From the NCBI GenBank assembly GCA_045541915.1, contig JAZQJZ010000032.1, forward strand, positions 124,001 through 188,000: a stretch of DNA of 64,000 nt, read 5' to 3'. Position numbers and translations under genes: made by a program. Below the pieces are notes generated by a model that was not told the origin of the DNA, ran no database searches, and saw only the letters and a program-made list of their open reading frames with translations. Below, in pieces: positions 53,450-62,419 of the stretch (position 1 is its first letter; every line of letters starts with the position of its first letter). The DNA comes from RGIG5579 sp045541915. Lineage in GTDB: Bacteria; Bacillota; Clostridia; Oscillospirales; SIG627.

Positions 53450-54053
53450 TTTCTTTTTCCTTTCCCTCAAAAAATCTAAAATAAGTGCGAAGTAGGAGTG
53501 CGATTATATGCACCGGCTTTACACACAGATCCAAATGAATGGAAAACCGGCTAGTTTCTTGTGTGAAATCCGGAGAAATCACCAACTTCTCATTGTTACA
53601 CTGAAAATGAGAAAAGCGCTGTAGCAAAACGCAAAGAGCATTTGCTGCCTGAATGGCGCCTCCGTAAATGAGTGCTGTTTTGGCCGCATCATCCGTTCCA
53701 ATCAGAACATAAAGTTCCTTCAGGTTGATTTTCATCTTGGAAAAATGCTCTTTGACCGCAAGACCGATCACTCTAGCGATATGAACCAAAAACTCGACAA
53801 AACCCAAGGGATCGAAGTTTCTCTTTTTTTTCTTTTCTTTCTGATCCGCTTCCACGTTTGGCTCTATATTTTGCTCCCGTTTTTTTCTTCGTTCGGAAAC
53901 AAAACGGAACAGCTTCATACCGTCCATTCTAAAAAACAAAACCCGAACGGTAACCGTTGCATTTTCCCGATAACGGAAAATAATGTGCACATTTACATAT
54001 AGCAAAAATAGAACCAAAAGGATCAGAAAAATCAGGATATAAAGGGCAATCAT
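53406..54053 (-). CDS. DUF2953 membrane protein (YtfI-like)
   Basis: 215 residues. Seen: an N-terminal membrane helix (LYILIFLILLVLFLLYV), a charged stretch rich in Lys and Glu, and the family-type segment LYVLIGTDDAAKTALIYGGAIQA. Function unknown; sporulation genes of the ytfI-ytfJ kind are neighbours. The start overlaps the scpB stop as ATGA and its end overlaps gerW by 44 bases. Confidence 0.85.
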   Translation of the reverse strand: MIALYILIFLILLVLFLLYVNVHIIFRYRENATVTVRVLFFRMDGMKLFRFVSERRKKREQNIEPNVEADQKEKKKKRNFDPLGFVEFLVHIARVIGLAVKEHFSKMKINLKELYVLIGTDDAAKTALIYGGAIQAANALCVLLQRFSHFQCNNEKLVISPDFTQETSRFSIHLDLCVKPVHIIALLLRTYFRFFEGKEKENERNPVETSHRRIS

Positions 54054-54631
54054 TCCTCCGCTTCCTCAGGAGAAACCGAATCGATTTTCAGCTGGACGGA
54101 ATTTTCACCGGGAAGATCCTCCAGACTCTCCAAGCCGAAGCAACGCAGAAAATTATGGGTGGTCTGGTACAGAATGGGTCTTCCGGGAGCATCCAATCTT
54201 CCGCATTCTTCAATCAATTCCCTTTGCAAAAGAGTGGAAATGATACCGGAGCAATCCACACCGCGGACCTGCTCAATATAGGTTTTGGTAACCGGCTGCT
54301 TATAAGCCACAATGGAAAGTGCCTCAAGAGCTGCTTTGGAAATAGGGGCAGTTCTTTTGATCTCAAGCAGTTTCTGCACCGGTTCAGCATATTCCCGTTT
54401 GGTACAAAGCTGAACAGAATCGCCCACACGGCACAATTGAAAGGAAGACTCCTTGGAAGAAAGTCTTTCTTCCAATTCATCAATTACAATTCCAACTTCC
54501 ACCTTTGTAATATCGAAAATGAGAGCCAGGCGTTCCAGACTTACCGGGTCGCCGCCGGCGAACAAAACCGCTTCCAGAGCGTTGACCAAAAAGTCTTTTT
54601 CATAACTAACATATTTTAAAGAGAACTCCAT
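54050..54631 (-). CDS. scpB: Segregation and condensation protein B
   Basis: 193 residues. Winged-helix kleisin partner that joins ScpA to SMC in chromosome condensation. Seen: NALEAVLFAGGDPVSLERLA, LSIVAYKQPVTKTYIEQVRGVD and EECGRLDAPGRPILYQTTHNFLRCFG. Directly after scpA, as in most Bacillota. Ends with ATGA overlap into the DUF2953 gene. Confidence 0.95.
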   Translation of the reverse strand: MEFSLKYVSYEKDFLVNALEAVLFAGGDPVSLERLALIFDITKVEVGIVIDELEERLSSKESSFQLCRVGDSVQLCTKREYAEPVQKLLEIKRTAPISKAALEALSIVAYKQPVTKTYIEQVRGVDCSGIISTLLQRELIEECGRLDAPGRPILYQTTHNFLRCFGLESLEDLPGENSVQLKIDSVSPEEAEE

Positions 54632-54632
54632 T

Positions 54633-55370
54633 TTACGCTCCCCTCTTTTCCAAATTCAAGCAAATGATATAGTCACTTTCCTTTCGTTCAAAGGAAATTC
54701 TTCCGCTTTGAACCAATTCCAGAATGGCAAGGAAAGTAGCCACGCGATCGCTCTTATCTCCTTGTTCCCGGATCATGGATTGAAATGAAACGCTGTTCCC
54801 CAAAGGGAACGCCTTCACCATACGTCTTAAAACAAAGACAACCTTGGATTCCACCGGGGTTACCTTGGCGGAGAAAATGTTTTGAACATCTTCCCTTTTC
54901 TTCCGTTCCCGATCCTCCCGGAGGGCTGTTTTCATTTGAGAAAAGGCTTCCCAAAGCAGCATCGGATCCGACTGTGCCGCTTCGATCTTTACCACCGGTT
55001 GACGGGGGGTGGGATAATAGCGAAAATAAAATTCCTTTTCCCGTTCTGCCAAAAGTCCGGCGGCGCGTTTCACCTCCGAATACTCGATCAAGGAGCGAAC
55101 CAGATCCTCTCTGGGATCCTCTTCTTCCTCGTCGCTGGGAAGCAACATTTTGGATTTAATATACAAAAGTTCGCAAGCCATCACAATAAATTCACTGGAA
55201 AGTTCAGCATTGTAAAGCTGGCAAAGCTCCATATACTCCAGATATTGATCCAAAATTTCGGCAATGGGAATATCATAAATATTGATTTTTTGCTTAGAGA
55301 TCAAGGTGAGGAGAAGGTCCAAAGGACCGTCAAAGATCTCAAGCTTGAAATTTAATTGCTCCGTTGCCAT
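54633..55370 (-). CDS. scpA: Segregation and condensation protein A
   Basis: 245 residues. Kleisin subunit of the SMC complex. Seen: FKLEIFDGPLDLLLTLISKQKINIYDIPIAEI, MACELLYIKSKMLLP, and a C-terminal winged-helix end (ATFLAILELVQSGRISFERKE). The ATG overlaps the stop of the M50 protease gene by one base (TAATG). Confidence 0.95.
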   Translation of the reverse strand: MATEQLNFKLEIFDGPLDLLLTLISKQKINIYDIPIAEILDQYLEYMELCQLYNAELSSEFIVMACELLYIKSKMLLPSDEEEEDPREDLVRSLIEYSEVKRAAGLLAEREKEFYFRYYPTPRQPVVKIEAAQSDPMLLWEAFSQMKTALREDRERKKREDVQNIFSAKVTPVESKVVFVLRRMVKAFPLGNSVSFQSMIREQGDKSDRVATFLAILELVQSGRISFERKESDYIICLNLEKRGA

Positions 55371-56035
55371 TATAGCAGTACCTCCTGGGCAATGCCGATA
55401 AACAAGCGATAGAAAAACGACACCGCTGAATTGATGGGAACAGAAAGAACGCCAACAGCCAGCAACAAAATCAGACCAAGATGAAGATAACGTTCATAAG
55501 GCATGATTTTCACAATGACCTGGTAAGGCAAAAAAGAGTATAAAACCTTGGATCCGTCAAGAGGTGGAATCGGGACAAGATTGAATACTCCAAGGCCTAA
55601 ATTAATGGTGACCATATAGCCTGCCATTGTCATAACCGTTCGGACAACAGATGCCGAAAAGGAGGTGACAAAAACAAACTGAAGGGCAACCTTATAAATC
55701 AAAACATACAAAAAGGATGAGAGAAATGCAAGAAGAAAATTGGAAAGGGGCCCGGCAAGGGCAGTGAGTGCCATATCCCGCTTTGGCTTCTTAAAATAAC
55801 GGGAGTCCACCATCACAGGCTTTGCCCAACCAAAATGGAAAAAGATCAGAAAAAGAAAGCCGATAGGATCGATGTGATGAAGAGGGTTCAGCGAAAGCCG
55901 GCCCATTTGCCTTGCCGTAGGATCGCCAAGACGATCTGCAGCAAAGCCATGCATCCATTCATGAACAGAAAGGGAAATTAAGATGACAGGAAGCGTCATC
56001 AAAAAATCCAAAAGCCATGAAACAATCTTTTCCAT
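55370..56035 (-). CDS. Site-2 protease family (M50) metalloprotease
   Basis: 221 residues with several membrane helices. Seen: the zinc motif SVHEWMHGFAADRLGD (HExxH) and NLVPIPPLDGSK (the NxxPxxxLDG motif with the third ligand). Intramembrane protease of the YwhC/SpoIVFB-like group; substrate unknown. Often next to scpA in Clostridia, where this placement is conserved. Confidence 0.92.
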   Translation of the reverse strand: MEKIVSWLLDFLMTLPVILISLSVHEWMHGFAADRLGDPTARQMGRLSLNPLHHIDPIGFLFLIFFHFGWAKPVMVDSRYFKKPKRDMALTALAGPLSNFLLAFLSSFLYVLIYKVALQFVFVTSFSASVVRTVMTMAGYMVTINLGLGVFNLVPIPPLDGSKVLYSFLPYQVIVKIMPYERYLHLGLILLLAVGVLSVPINSAVSFFYRLFIGIAQEVLL

Positions 56036-56043
56036 ACATTCTC

Positions 56044-56805
56044 CTACTTCATTTTTTCTCTGCGCAAAACCTCAAACGCACACACAGCACAGGCTGCAGA
56101 TGCGGTCAGTGAGCCGCGGAATGCTCTCCCATAAGGGATTCGCACTTTCTGATCGCAGCCATCTAAAAACTCGCGGGAAATTCCTCTTTTTTCTCCGCCG
56201 ACGATCAAAAACAAGGGCTTTTCCAAATTGGCACAGTAAAGATCCACCGAATCCGATTCGGAAGCGCAAACGATACGATGCCCTTTTTTTCGGGCAAGAG
56301 CCAGAAGCTCTTCCCCGCTCTCATAAATGGCACAGGGAATTTCTTCTGTGGTGCCGGCGGAGGATCGCAAGGTCACTCCGGCAGCAGAAAGCCAATTTCG
56401 CGGAGTTAAGATCATTCCTCCTGCACCGGCGGCATAAAAGGAACGCACGGCACAGCCGAAATTAAACGGGTCCTCAATTCCGCAAATCATAAACACAAAA
56501 CCGCCCCCCTGATCGAACACTTCCTCGGGGGTAGACATTTTTCTTTCTCCCACCTCGGCAATGACACCGCCGTGGGTATGCCCTGTGGTTACACGCTCGA
56601 AAAAAGCTTCATCCACAAGTTCAACGGGAATCTGCTTTTTCTTTGCAAGGGTCAAAAGACGGAGGATGTTTTTCTCCTCCGTTTTCGCTCTGGGCAATAA
56701 GTAAATTTTGAAAACCGGACGAGAGCCATTGCGGATCACAGAAAGGATGGATACTGCCCCTTCAGCAAATGAGGACTCTCCCCGTTTCTCAACGTCTTTT
56801 CTCAT
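56044..56805 (-). CDS. TrmH family RNA 2'-O-methyltransferase (SpoU type)
   Basis: 253 residues. Seen: an N-terminal substrate-binding domain, then CGIEDPFNFGCAVRSFYAAGA, LFLIVGGEKRGISREFLDG and RIPYGRAFRGSLTASAACAVCAFEV, matching motifs 1-3 with the trefoil knot. The usual IPM...SLNVS is altered to IPY...SLTAS. Methylates an rRNA or tRNA ribose; target unknown. Start overlaps the yebC stop as ATGA. Confidence 0.88.
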   Translation of the reverse strand: MRKDVEKRGESSFAEGAVSILSVIRNGSRPVFKIYLLPRAKTEEKNILRLLTLAKKKQIPVELVDEAFFERVTTGHTHGGVIAEVGERKMSTPEEVFDQGGGFVFMICGIEDPFNFGCAVRSFYAAGAGGMILTPRNWLSAAGVTLRSSAGTTEEIPCAIYESGEELLALARKKGHRIVCASESDSVDLYCANLEKPLFLIVGGEKRGISREFLDGCDQKVRIPYGRAFRGSLTASAACAVCAFEVLRREKMK

Positions 56806-57524
56806 TCGTTCTCCCAGTTGTGCCAGTAGTTCTGCACGTCTTCGTTATCATCCAAGGCATCAATGAGCTTCTGCATTTTAACAACGGCTTCTTCCTCAGA
56901 AAGATTCACGTAAGTAGAGGGGATTTTCGCTTCCTCGGTAGAGAGGATCGTATAACCGGCACCTTCCAGGGCATCCTTCACCTGATAAAGATCAGAGGTG
57001 GGAGTCAAAACTTCGAAGGCATCCTCCTCAAGACCGATATCTTCCGCGCCAGCCTCCAGAGCCGCTTCCATAATGGCATCTTCATCCACGCCTTCTGCGT
57101 CCACCAAAATGATTCCCTTATCACTAAACAGATAAGAAACACAGCCGGTGGTTCCCAGATTTCCGCCAAACTTATCGAAGTAATGACGAAGATCAGCGCT
57201 AGTACGGTTACGATTATCCGTTGCGCACTCTACGATCACGGCAATACCGCTGGGGCCATAGCCTTCATAATAGATGGATTCATAGTTTTCGCTGTCAGAC
57301 GAGGCGGCCTTTTTAATGATGCGGTCAATGTTATCATTGGGCACGTTCAGGCTCTTAGCTTTGGAAATCAGATCACGAAGCTTGGAATTGGCATTGGGGT
57401 CTGCGCCGCCGGCCTTTACCGCCATTGCGATCTCTTTACCGATTTTGGTAAAAACCTTTGCTCTTTGAGCATCGGTCTTTTCTTTTTTATGTTTAATATT
57501 ATTCCACTTGGAATGGCCGGACAT
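56802..57524 (-). CDS. YebC/PmpR family protein
   Basis: 240 residues, standard size. Seen: MSGHSKWNNIKHKKEKTDAQ at the start, the family signature, followed by IAVIVECATDNRNRTSADLRHYFDKFGGNLG. Once called a transcriptional regulator; recent work on other members points to translation of difficult sequences such as proline stretches. Directly follows argS by 22 bases. Confidence 0.93.
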   Translation of the reverse strand: MSGHSKWNNIKHKKEKTDAQRAKVFTKIGKEIAMAVKAGGADPNANSKLRDLISKAKSLNVPNDNIDRIIKKAASSDSENYESIYYEGYGPSGIAVIVECATDNRNRTSADLRHYFDKFGGNLGTTGCVSYLFSDKGIILVDAEGVDEDAIMEAALEAGAEDIGLEEDAFEVLTPTSDLYQVKDALEGAGYTILSTEEAKIPSTYVNLSEEEAVVKMQKLIDALDDNEDVQNYWHNWENE

Positions 57525-57546
57525 TTTAAATTCCTCCGAATTTTGA

Positions 57547-59247
57547 TCAAATTTTTTCAGGTGTTCTCAAGCCGATCAGGTGAAGGGCGGTACCGAGAAC
57601 ATTTTTCACTGCTTGACACAAAGAAAGACGAAGTGCCTTTTCTTCCTTCTCGGCGCTGCGGATGGGACAAGCGTTATAAAAGCGGTTAAAGCTCTGGCAA
57701 AGATCCAGGGCAAAACGGGTAATCACAGACGGTTCATACTCGTTGAGAGCGCGAACCACACGGTCAGGAAACAGAGAAAGGATTGTGATCAATTCCTTTT
57801 CTTCCGGACACAACGATGCATTTTCAGGGCAAGAGAATGCATCGGATTTATTCAGAATGCTACAGGTGCGAGCATAAGTATACTGGGCGTAGGGTCCGGT
57901 ATTTCCGTCAAAATTCAGGGCCTCGGACCAGTTAAAATTCACGTCCTTGATCCGATTGGCGGAAAGGCTGTTGAAAATCACTGCGCCGACACCCACATCT
58001 CTGGCAATTTCATCCTTATTCTCAAGGCCGGGATTCTTTTCCTCAATAATGGCACCGGCTTTTTCGATGGCTTCCTGGAACAGGTCATCCAGAAGCACCA
58101 CATTTCCGGTACGGGATGCAATCTTTTCCCCGTTGATGCTAAAGGTTCCGTAAGGAACGTGTACCAACTGATCTTCCCAAGGATAACCCATCAGTCCGAT
58201 CACCTTAAACCACTGAGCGAAATGGAGGCTCTGTCCGGCGCTGGTCACATAGACGCACTTATCAAAATGATACTCATTCTTTCGCCAAAGAGCAGCCGCA
58301 ATATCGCGAGTGGGATACAGAGAAGAGCCGTCACGCTTCAGGATCAGACAAGGAGGCATATTGAATTCTTCCAGATCCACAAGGCTTGCACCATCGTCAA
58401 TCTTGAGAAGATTCTTTTCCTTCAATTCTTCCACAACAGCGGGCATTTTATCGCTATAGAAGCTCTCGCCGTTGAAGCTATCAAAGGAAACGCCCAAAAG
58501 CTCATAGGTTTTCATATATTCCTTCAAGCTGATTTCCTTAAACAGGCGCCAAAGTCTTAAATTTTCTTCATCTCCGGATTCCAGGAGAGAAAACTCATGA
58601 CGCGCCTCATCGTTGAGAGCAGGGTCCTTTTCCGCTTCCGTACCAAAAAGCACATAAAGCCGGTTCAATTCCTCAATTCCGATTTTACGGATATCCTCTT
58701 CATTTCCCCACTTTTTGAAAGAAACCACAAGCTTTCCGTACTGGGTTCCCCAGTCACCGAGATAGTTGATACCCACGGTTTCAAATCCAGAAAAGCGGTG
58801 GATCAGCTTGATGGAATTTCCGATGATGGTGGTACCCAAATGTCCAATGTGAAAACGTTTGGCTATGTTGGGAGAGGAATAGTCGATCACCATGGTCTTC
58901 CCTTTTCCCAATTCATTGCTACCAAACCTTTCCCCTTGAGCGAGAATTTCGGCGAGAAGACGGACGCGGTAGGAATCGGCGATGAAGAAATTCAAATACC
59001 CGCCTGCATTTTCAATGCGAGAGACGCCATCCGGAAGGCAGTCCGACAAGGTTTCGGCCAATTCCGAGGCGATGGCCATCGGACTTTTGTGCAAAATTTT
59101 GGAAAGTTTAAAGCAAGCCAGGGCAATATCTCCCATGTTGGGATCCGGCGGTGTATCAAAAAAAGATTGAATGGCTTCCGCTGAAAGCTCCGGATGGTTC
59201 AAAACCTGAGCCAGTTTTTGTGCAATGGATTTTTTTAGATTGGTCAT
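57547..59247 (-). CDS. argS: Arginyl-tRNA synthetase
   Basis: 566 residues. Class Ia enzyme. Seen: the HIGH motif in FHIGHLGTTIIGNS, YLGDWGTQYGKLV, SLYPTRDIAAALWR, and a GEKIASRTGNVVLLDD region where other synthetases have KMSKS. The C-terminal DALR-like anticodon domain starts near residue 450 with GPYAQYTYARTCSIL. No class II substitute is needed. Sixteen bases after the DUF3048 gene. Confidence 0.97.
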   Translation of the reverse strand: MTNLKKSIAQKLAQVLNHPELSAEAIQSFFDTPPDPNMGDIALACFKLSKILHKSPMAIASELAETLSDCLPDGVSRIENAGGYLNFFIADSYRVRLLAEILAQGERFGSNELGKGKTMVIDYSSPNIAKRFHIGHLGTTIIGNSIKLIHRFSGFETVGINYLGDWGTQYGKLVVSFKKWGNEEDIRKIGIEELNRLYVLFGTEAEKDPALNDEARHEFSLLESGDEENLRLWRLFKEISLKEYMKTYELLGVSFDSFNGESFYSDKMPAVVEELKEKNLLKIDDGASLVDLEEFNMPPCLILKRDGSSLYPTRDIAAALWRKNEYHFDKCVYVTSAGQSLHFAQWFKVIGLMGYPWEDQLVHVPYGTFSINGEKIASRTGNVVLLDDLFQEAIEKAGAIIEEKNPGLENKDEIARDVGVGAVIFNSLSANRIKDVNFNWSEALNFDGNTGPYAQYTYARTCSILNKSDAFSCPENASLCPEEKELITILSLFPDRVVRALNEYEPSVITRFALDLCQSFNRFYNACPIRSAEKEEKALRLSLCQAVKNVLGTALHLIGLRTPEKI

Positions 59248-59263
59248 ATTGCTTTGGTACCTC

Positions 59264-60382
59264 TTAAGAAATGGTTACAGAATCGTAAAGATTGCTATTG
59301 GCAACGGAAACATAGCTCTTTCCGCAACGAACGGAAAGTTCAGAGCCGTCTTCGTTGAAATAGGAGAAGGTTCCGGTCTGGCTTTCTCTCTTCCAGGTAA
59401 TGGAAACAGCCTTGCCGTCGGTAATGTAATATCCTTTGCCTTCGCCAACAAGATCAATGAAAACATACTTGCCAACATTGGTATGATCGGCAAACAAAAC
59501 AAACACATTTTCAAAGGCGATCTGCTTTCCGGTCGCTGTGTCAATGTGAGGCTGGCCGTACTGAATATGGCCGTAAAGACCGGTTGTTTCATTATACTTA
59601 AATTCAGAAACAGAATAATTGGAATGGGGAATCTTCACATAGGTAGCGCTTTTTTCGCTTTCCAGACTCTTCATTTCAGAATTGAACTTGAATGCGGTAA
59701 AAGAGGCATCCTTCAATTTGGTTCTGTAACCGAGGCTGGAAATACCCTTAACGAGATTGGAGCCTCTGGTATAAAGGGTGTGCTCATATGCATAACCCAT
59801 ATAAGTGCGGTATTCGTCGCGGAAGAATGCACCGCCGCCGGGACCCTCTACACCGTTGAGATTGTTAACGCCCAATTCATTGATGGTATTCTGAGCATTG
59901 CTTTCTGCGGTAGCAGAACGGCCGCCGTGGACATAAATGGCATCATACGCAGTGGAAAGCTCCACAAAACTGGGGCGTGCAGAACGGATGCTTCCCAGAT
60001 CATTGGCAGCAGCATAGTCATGGATCAATCCCTCCAGGCGCAAAATGCCACCCTCAACTAGCATTTCATAAATGATATCACACTTGGCAACACCAGTTTG
60101 AGGAAGGGCATCCTTGATGTTATTGAACATCACAGCAATGGGACGCTGGCCGGCAACGGACTCTTCGCACGCAAGACCGGTCAGAGGGTTCACTGCAACA
60201 GGAGGCTTCACTTCTTCTTCCTTGGTTTCGGTTTCATTATTTTCCTGGGTCACATTTTCCTTGCTTTCATTTGTTACTGCATCAGAGGTAGTTTCTTGCG
60301 CTTCTTCGGCACAGCCAAACAGACAAAAGAGCATAGCAAAAGCAAGCAGTAATGATAGGATTTTTCCTAAATTCTTTTTCAT
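59264..60382 (-). CDS. DUF3048 lipoprotein (YerB-like)
   Basis: 372 residues. Lipoprotein signal peptide with lipobox LFGC near residue 24, then an acidic linker, then DUF3048: NPLTGLACEES, RPIAVMFNNIKDALPQTGVAKCDIIYEMLVEGGI, SIRSARPSFVELSTAYDAIYVHGGRS. The family role is unknown; it is anchored outside the membrane. Good promoter 60 bases upstream. Appears to be the first gene of the long train that runs to tmRNA. Confidence 0.93.
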   Translation of the reverse strand: MKKNLGKILSLLLAFAMLFCLFGCAEEAQETTSDAVTNESKENVTQENNETETKEEEVKPPVAVNPLTGLACEESVAGQRPIAVMFNNIKDALPQTGVAKCDIIYEMLVEGGILRLEGLIHDYAAANDLGSIRSARPSFVELSTAYDAIYVHGGRSATAESNAQNTINELGVNNLNGVEGPGGGAFFRDEYRTYMGYAYEHTLYTRGSNLVKGISSLGYRTKLKDASFTAFKFNSEMKSLESEKSATYVKIPHSNYSVSEFKYNETTGLYGHIQYGQPHIDTATGKQIAFENVFVLFADHTNVGKYVFIDLVGEGKGYYITDGKAVSITWKRESQTGTFSYFNEDGSELSVRCGKSYVSVANSNLYDSVTIS

Positions 60383-60443
60383 AGCACACCTTATCCCGAG
60401 AAAGTTTGCAGAAAACGCATACTCCTCGTATTTTATTTCCTCT

Positions 60444-60472
60444 ATTATATCATTTTGTCCTTAAAAAATCAA
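60444..60472 (-). promoter_or_regulatory. Promoter of the DUF3048-argS train
   Basis: TTGATT (60467-60472) and TATAAT (60444-60449), 17-base spacer. Confidence 0.85.
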
Positions 60473-60500
60473 TATTTTCAAGCAAAATAAAAAAAAGAAA

Positions 60501-60536
60501 CCGGTAAGTTTCCATTTTAGGAAACTTACCGGTAAC
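60501..60536 (-). terminator. Terminator of the substrate-binding protein gene
   Basis: Long perfect stem ACCGGTAAGTTTCC / GGAAACTTACCGGT with a 6-base loop, then TTCTTTTTTTTA on the minus strand. Confidence 0.95.
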
Positions 60537-60545
60537 AGAAGCAAA

Positions 60546-62264
60546 TTATTCGTTTTCAAGTGCTGCCAGATAGGCCTCGTTCTTTGCTTTGTAATCCTTT
60601 AATTTTGCATCGGCAAAGCAAGTGTAACCGTAAGGGCTGATTTCGAGACCCTTCAGTTCATCGGAAACCATATAGTTGTGAGAATAGGTAACAAGTGCGG
60701 TTGCAGGACAATCTTCAACCAGAAGTTTCTCCAGTTCTACAAGCTTCTTTGCACGGCCGCTTCTGGTAGTTTCTTCCAAAATCTCATTCAAAAGGGCGGA
60801 GTAAGCGTCAGAGGTATAGCTGGTTACGTGATGCGCAATACCGGAAGAATCAACATCCACAGAAACAACACTGCCACTGAATTCAGGCGCAAAGGGTGCA
60901 AGGGCGGAATAAGGGTTGGTAGAAAGAGTCTGATAGTCCAGAGCAATTACATCGAAATTGCTACCATAGAGAGCGGCTTCATACTTTTCAGCATTCAAAC
61001 CGTTCAAGCCAACTTTGAATCCAAGGGATTCCCAAACGCTCTTTGCGTACTCAGCAACCTTCTGATCATAATCTCTATCGGTGCGGAAGGTGATGGCAAA
61101 GGAACCGGAAGAAACACCAGCTTCGCTCAAAAGGCTCTTTGCTGCTTCCACATCGGCTTTGGTCTGATAGACAGAGCCAGCTTCAGCACGAAAGCTCTTT
61201 TTCATGGTGGAGCCGGTAGCCGCGCCGGGAACAAAACCGGAGGCAGCCTTGGAGGCCTGGCCAATGATGGTAGCGATCTGCTCGCGGTCAAGCGCAGTGC
61301 TCAGAGCTTTGCGAACCTTTGCATTGGAAAGAACACTGTTTTCGCAGTCAAAGAAGTAAGTATAAGAAGACAAGGAGTCAGAAGATTTGATCTGAGACTT
61401 ATTGGCTTCGTATGTTTCGGAAGTAAAGCTACCAACATAGTAAATCTCGCCATTGTTCAATGCGGTGATGGCGTCAGCAGAGGTAGCGGTATCAGCAAAA
61501 TTGGTAACCAGGCGATAGGGCTTTACATATACATTGTAGCCATCTTCGGGTTCTTTTGGGAGGCGATAATACTTTGAAAAGTCGAAACGATACTCGCCGG
61601 CAGGATCCATCGACTTGATGGAAAACTTACCGTTGGAAAGAATGTCATTGGTGGTGGTGGACCAAGTATCCTCCATACCCTGAATTGCGTCATCTCTCAA
61701 GGGAACCAGAGAGGGGCTGGCAATTGTTTCCAGGAACAGTTCGGGATCGATGGGCTTTTCAAACTGGATTTCCAGGGTGTTGTTATCCACAGCGGCAACA
61801 CCAAGGTCATCGATGGTCATATTACCGGCTTTCACTTCTCTTGCGTTCTTAATGTCATAAAGAAGTGCTGCGGCAGGGCTTGCCGTTTCGGGAGAAAGAA
61901 CTCTCTTCCAAGCGTAAGCAATGTGGTCAGCAGAAAGGGTACGACCATCGTTCCATCTGCTGTCAACAATATCAATATAGATAAAATACTCACCGCGCTC
62001 CTCGTTATATCTCTGCTCCCATTCTTCAGCAAGAAGAAGCTCGATCTTGCCGGAAGATGTTACCTGGGTCAAACCTTCAAAAATGAGGGAAGAAACCTTG
62101 ATAAAATCTTTGTCATAGATCATTTCGGTAGGATCAAGGTCAGTCTGTGCAGAAGCGATATACATCGGGATAATGGAACCCATATCCTCCATATCAACCG
62201 AACAAGAAGCCAAACATCCCGTCAGCATTGCTGCCAAAAGCAATAATGCAACTATTTTTTTCAT
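60546..62264 (-). CDS. Peptide-type ABC substrate-binding lipoprotein (SBP family 5)
   Basis: 572 residues. Signal peptide with lipobox LTGC. Seen: SSLIFEGLTQVTSSGKIELLLAEEWEQ, DSRWNDGRTLSADHIAYAWKRVLSP and VRKALSTALDREQIATI, the features of OppA/DppA-like proteins. Binds peptides or other ligands for an importer. GGAGG is 7 bases before the ATG. No permease or ATPase gene is adjacent: it is alone between its own promoter and terminator. Confidence 0.93.
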   Translation of the reverse strand: MKKIVALLLLAAMLTGCLASCSVDMEDMGSIIPMYIASAQTDLDPTEMIYDKDFIKVSSLIFEGLTQVTSSGKIELLLAEEWEQRYNEERGEYFIYIDIVDSRWNDGRTLSADHIAYAWKRVLSPETASPAAALLYDIKNAREVKAGNMTIDDLGVAAVDNNTLEIQFEKPIDPELFLETIASPSLVPLRDDAIQGMEDTWSTTTNDILSNGKFSIKSMDPAGEYRFDFSKYYRLPKEPEDGYNVYVKPYRLVTNFADTATSADAITALNNGEIYYVGSFTSETYEANKSQIKSSDSLSSYTYFFDCENSVLSNAKVRKALSTALDREQIATIIGQASKAASGFVPGAATGSTMKKSFRAEAGSVYQTKADVEAAKSLLSEAGVSSGSFAITFRTDRDYDQKVAEYAKSVWESLGFKVGLNGLNAEKYEAALYGSNFDVIALDYQTLSTNPYSALAPFAPEFSGSVVSVDVDSSGIAHHVTSYTSDAYSALLNEILEETTRSGRAKKLVELEKLLVEDCPATALVTYSHNYMVSDELKGLEISPYGYTCFADAKLKDYKAKNEAYLAALENE

Positions 62265-62312
62265 TGAAAAACCTCCTAAACGGCACATAAAAATACCAAT
62301 ATACTACAGGAA

Positions 62313-62341
62313 ATTATAACACCAAACAAAAAAATAATCAA
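62313..62341 (-). promoter_or_regulatory. Promoter of the substrate-binding protein gene
   Basis: TTGATT (62336-62341) and TATAAT (62313-62318), 17-base spacer. Confidence 0.85.
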
Positions 62342-62419
62342 GTCGAAATACAAGAATTCCGAAATTCTTTTATTTGCACAATTTCCCAAAAATCGAGTTG
62401 TGCTATTTGAACAAAAAAC

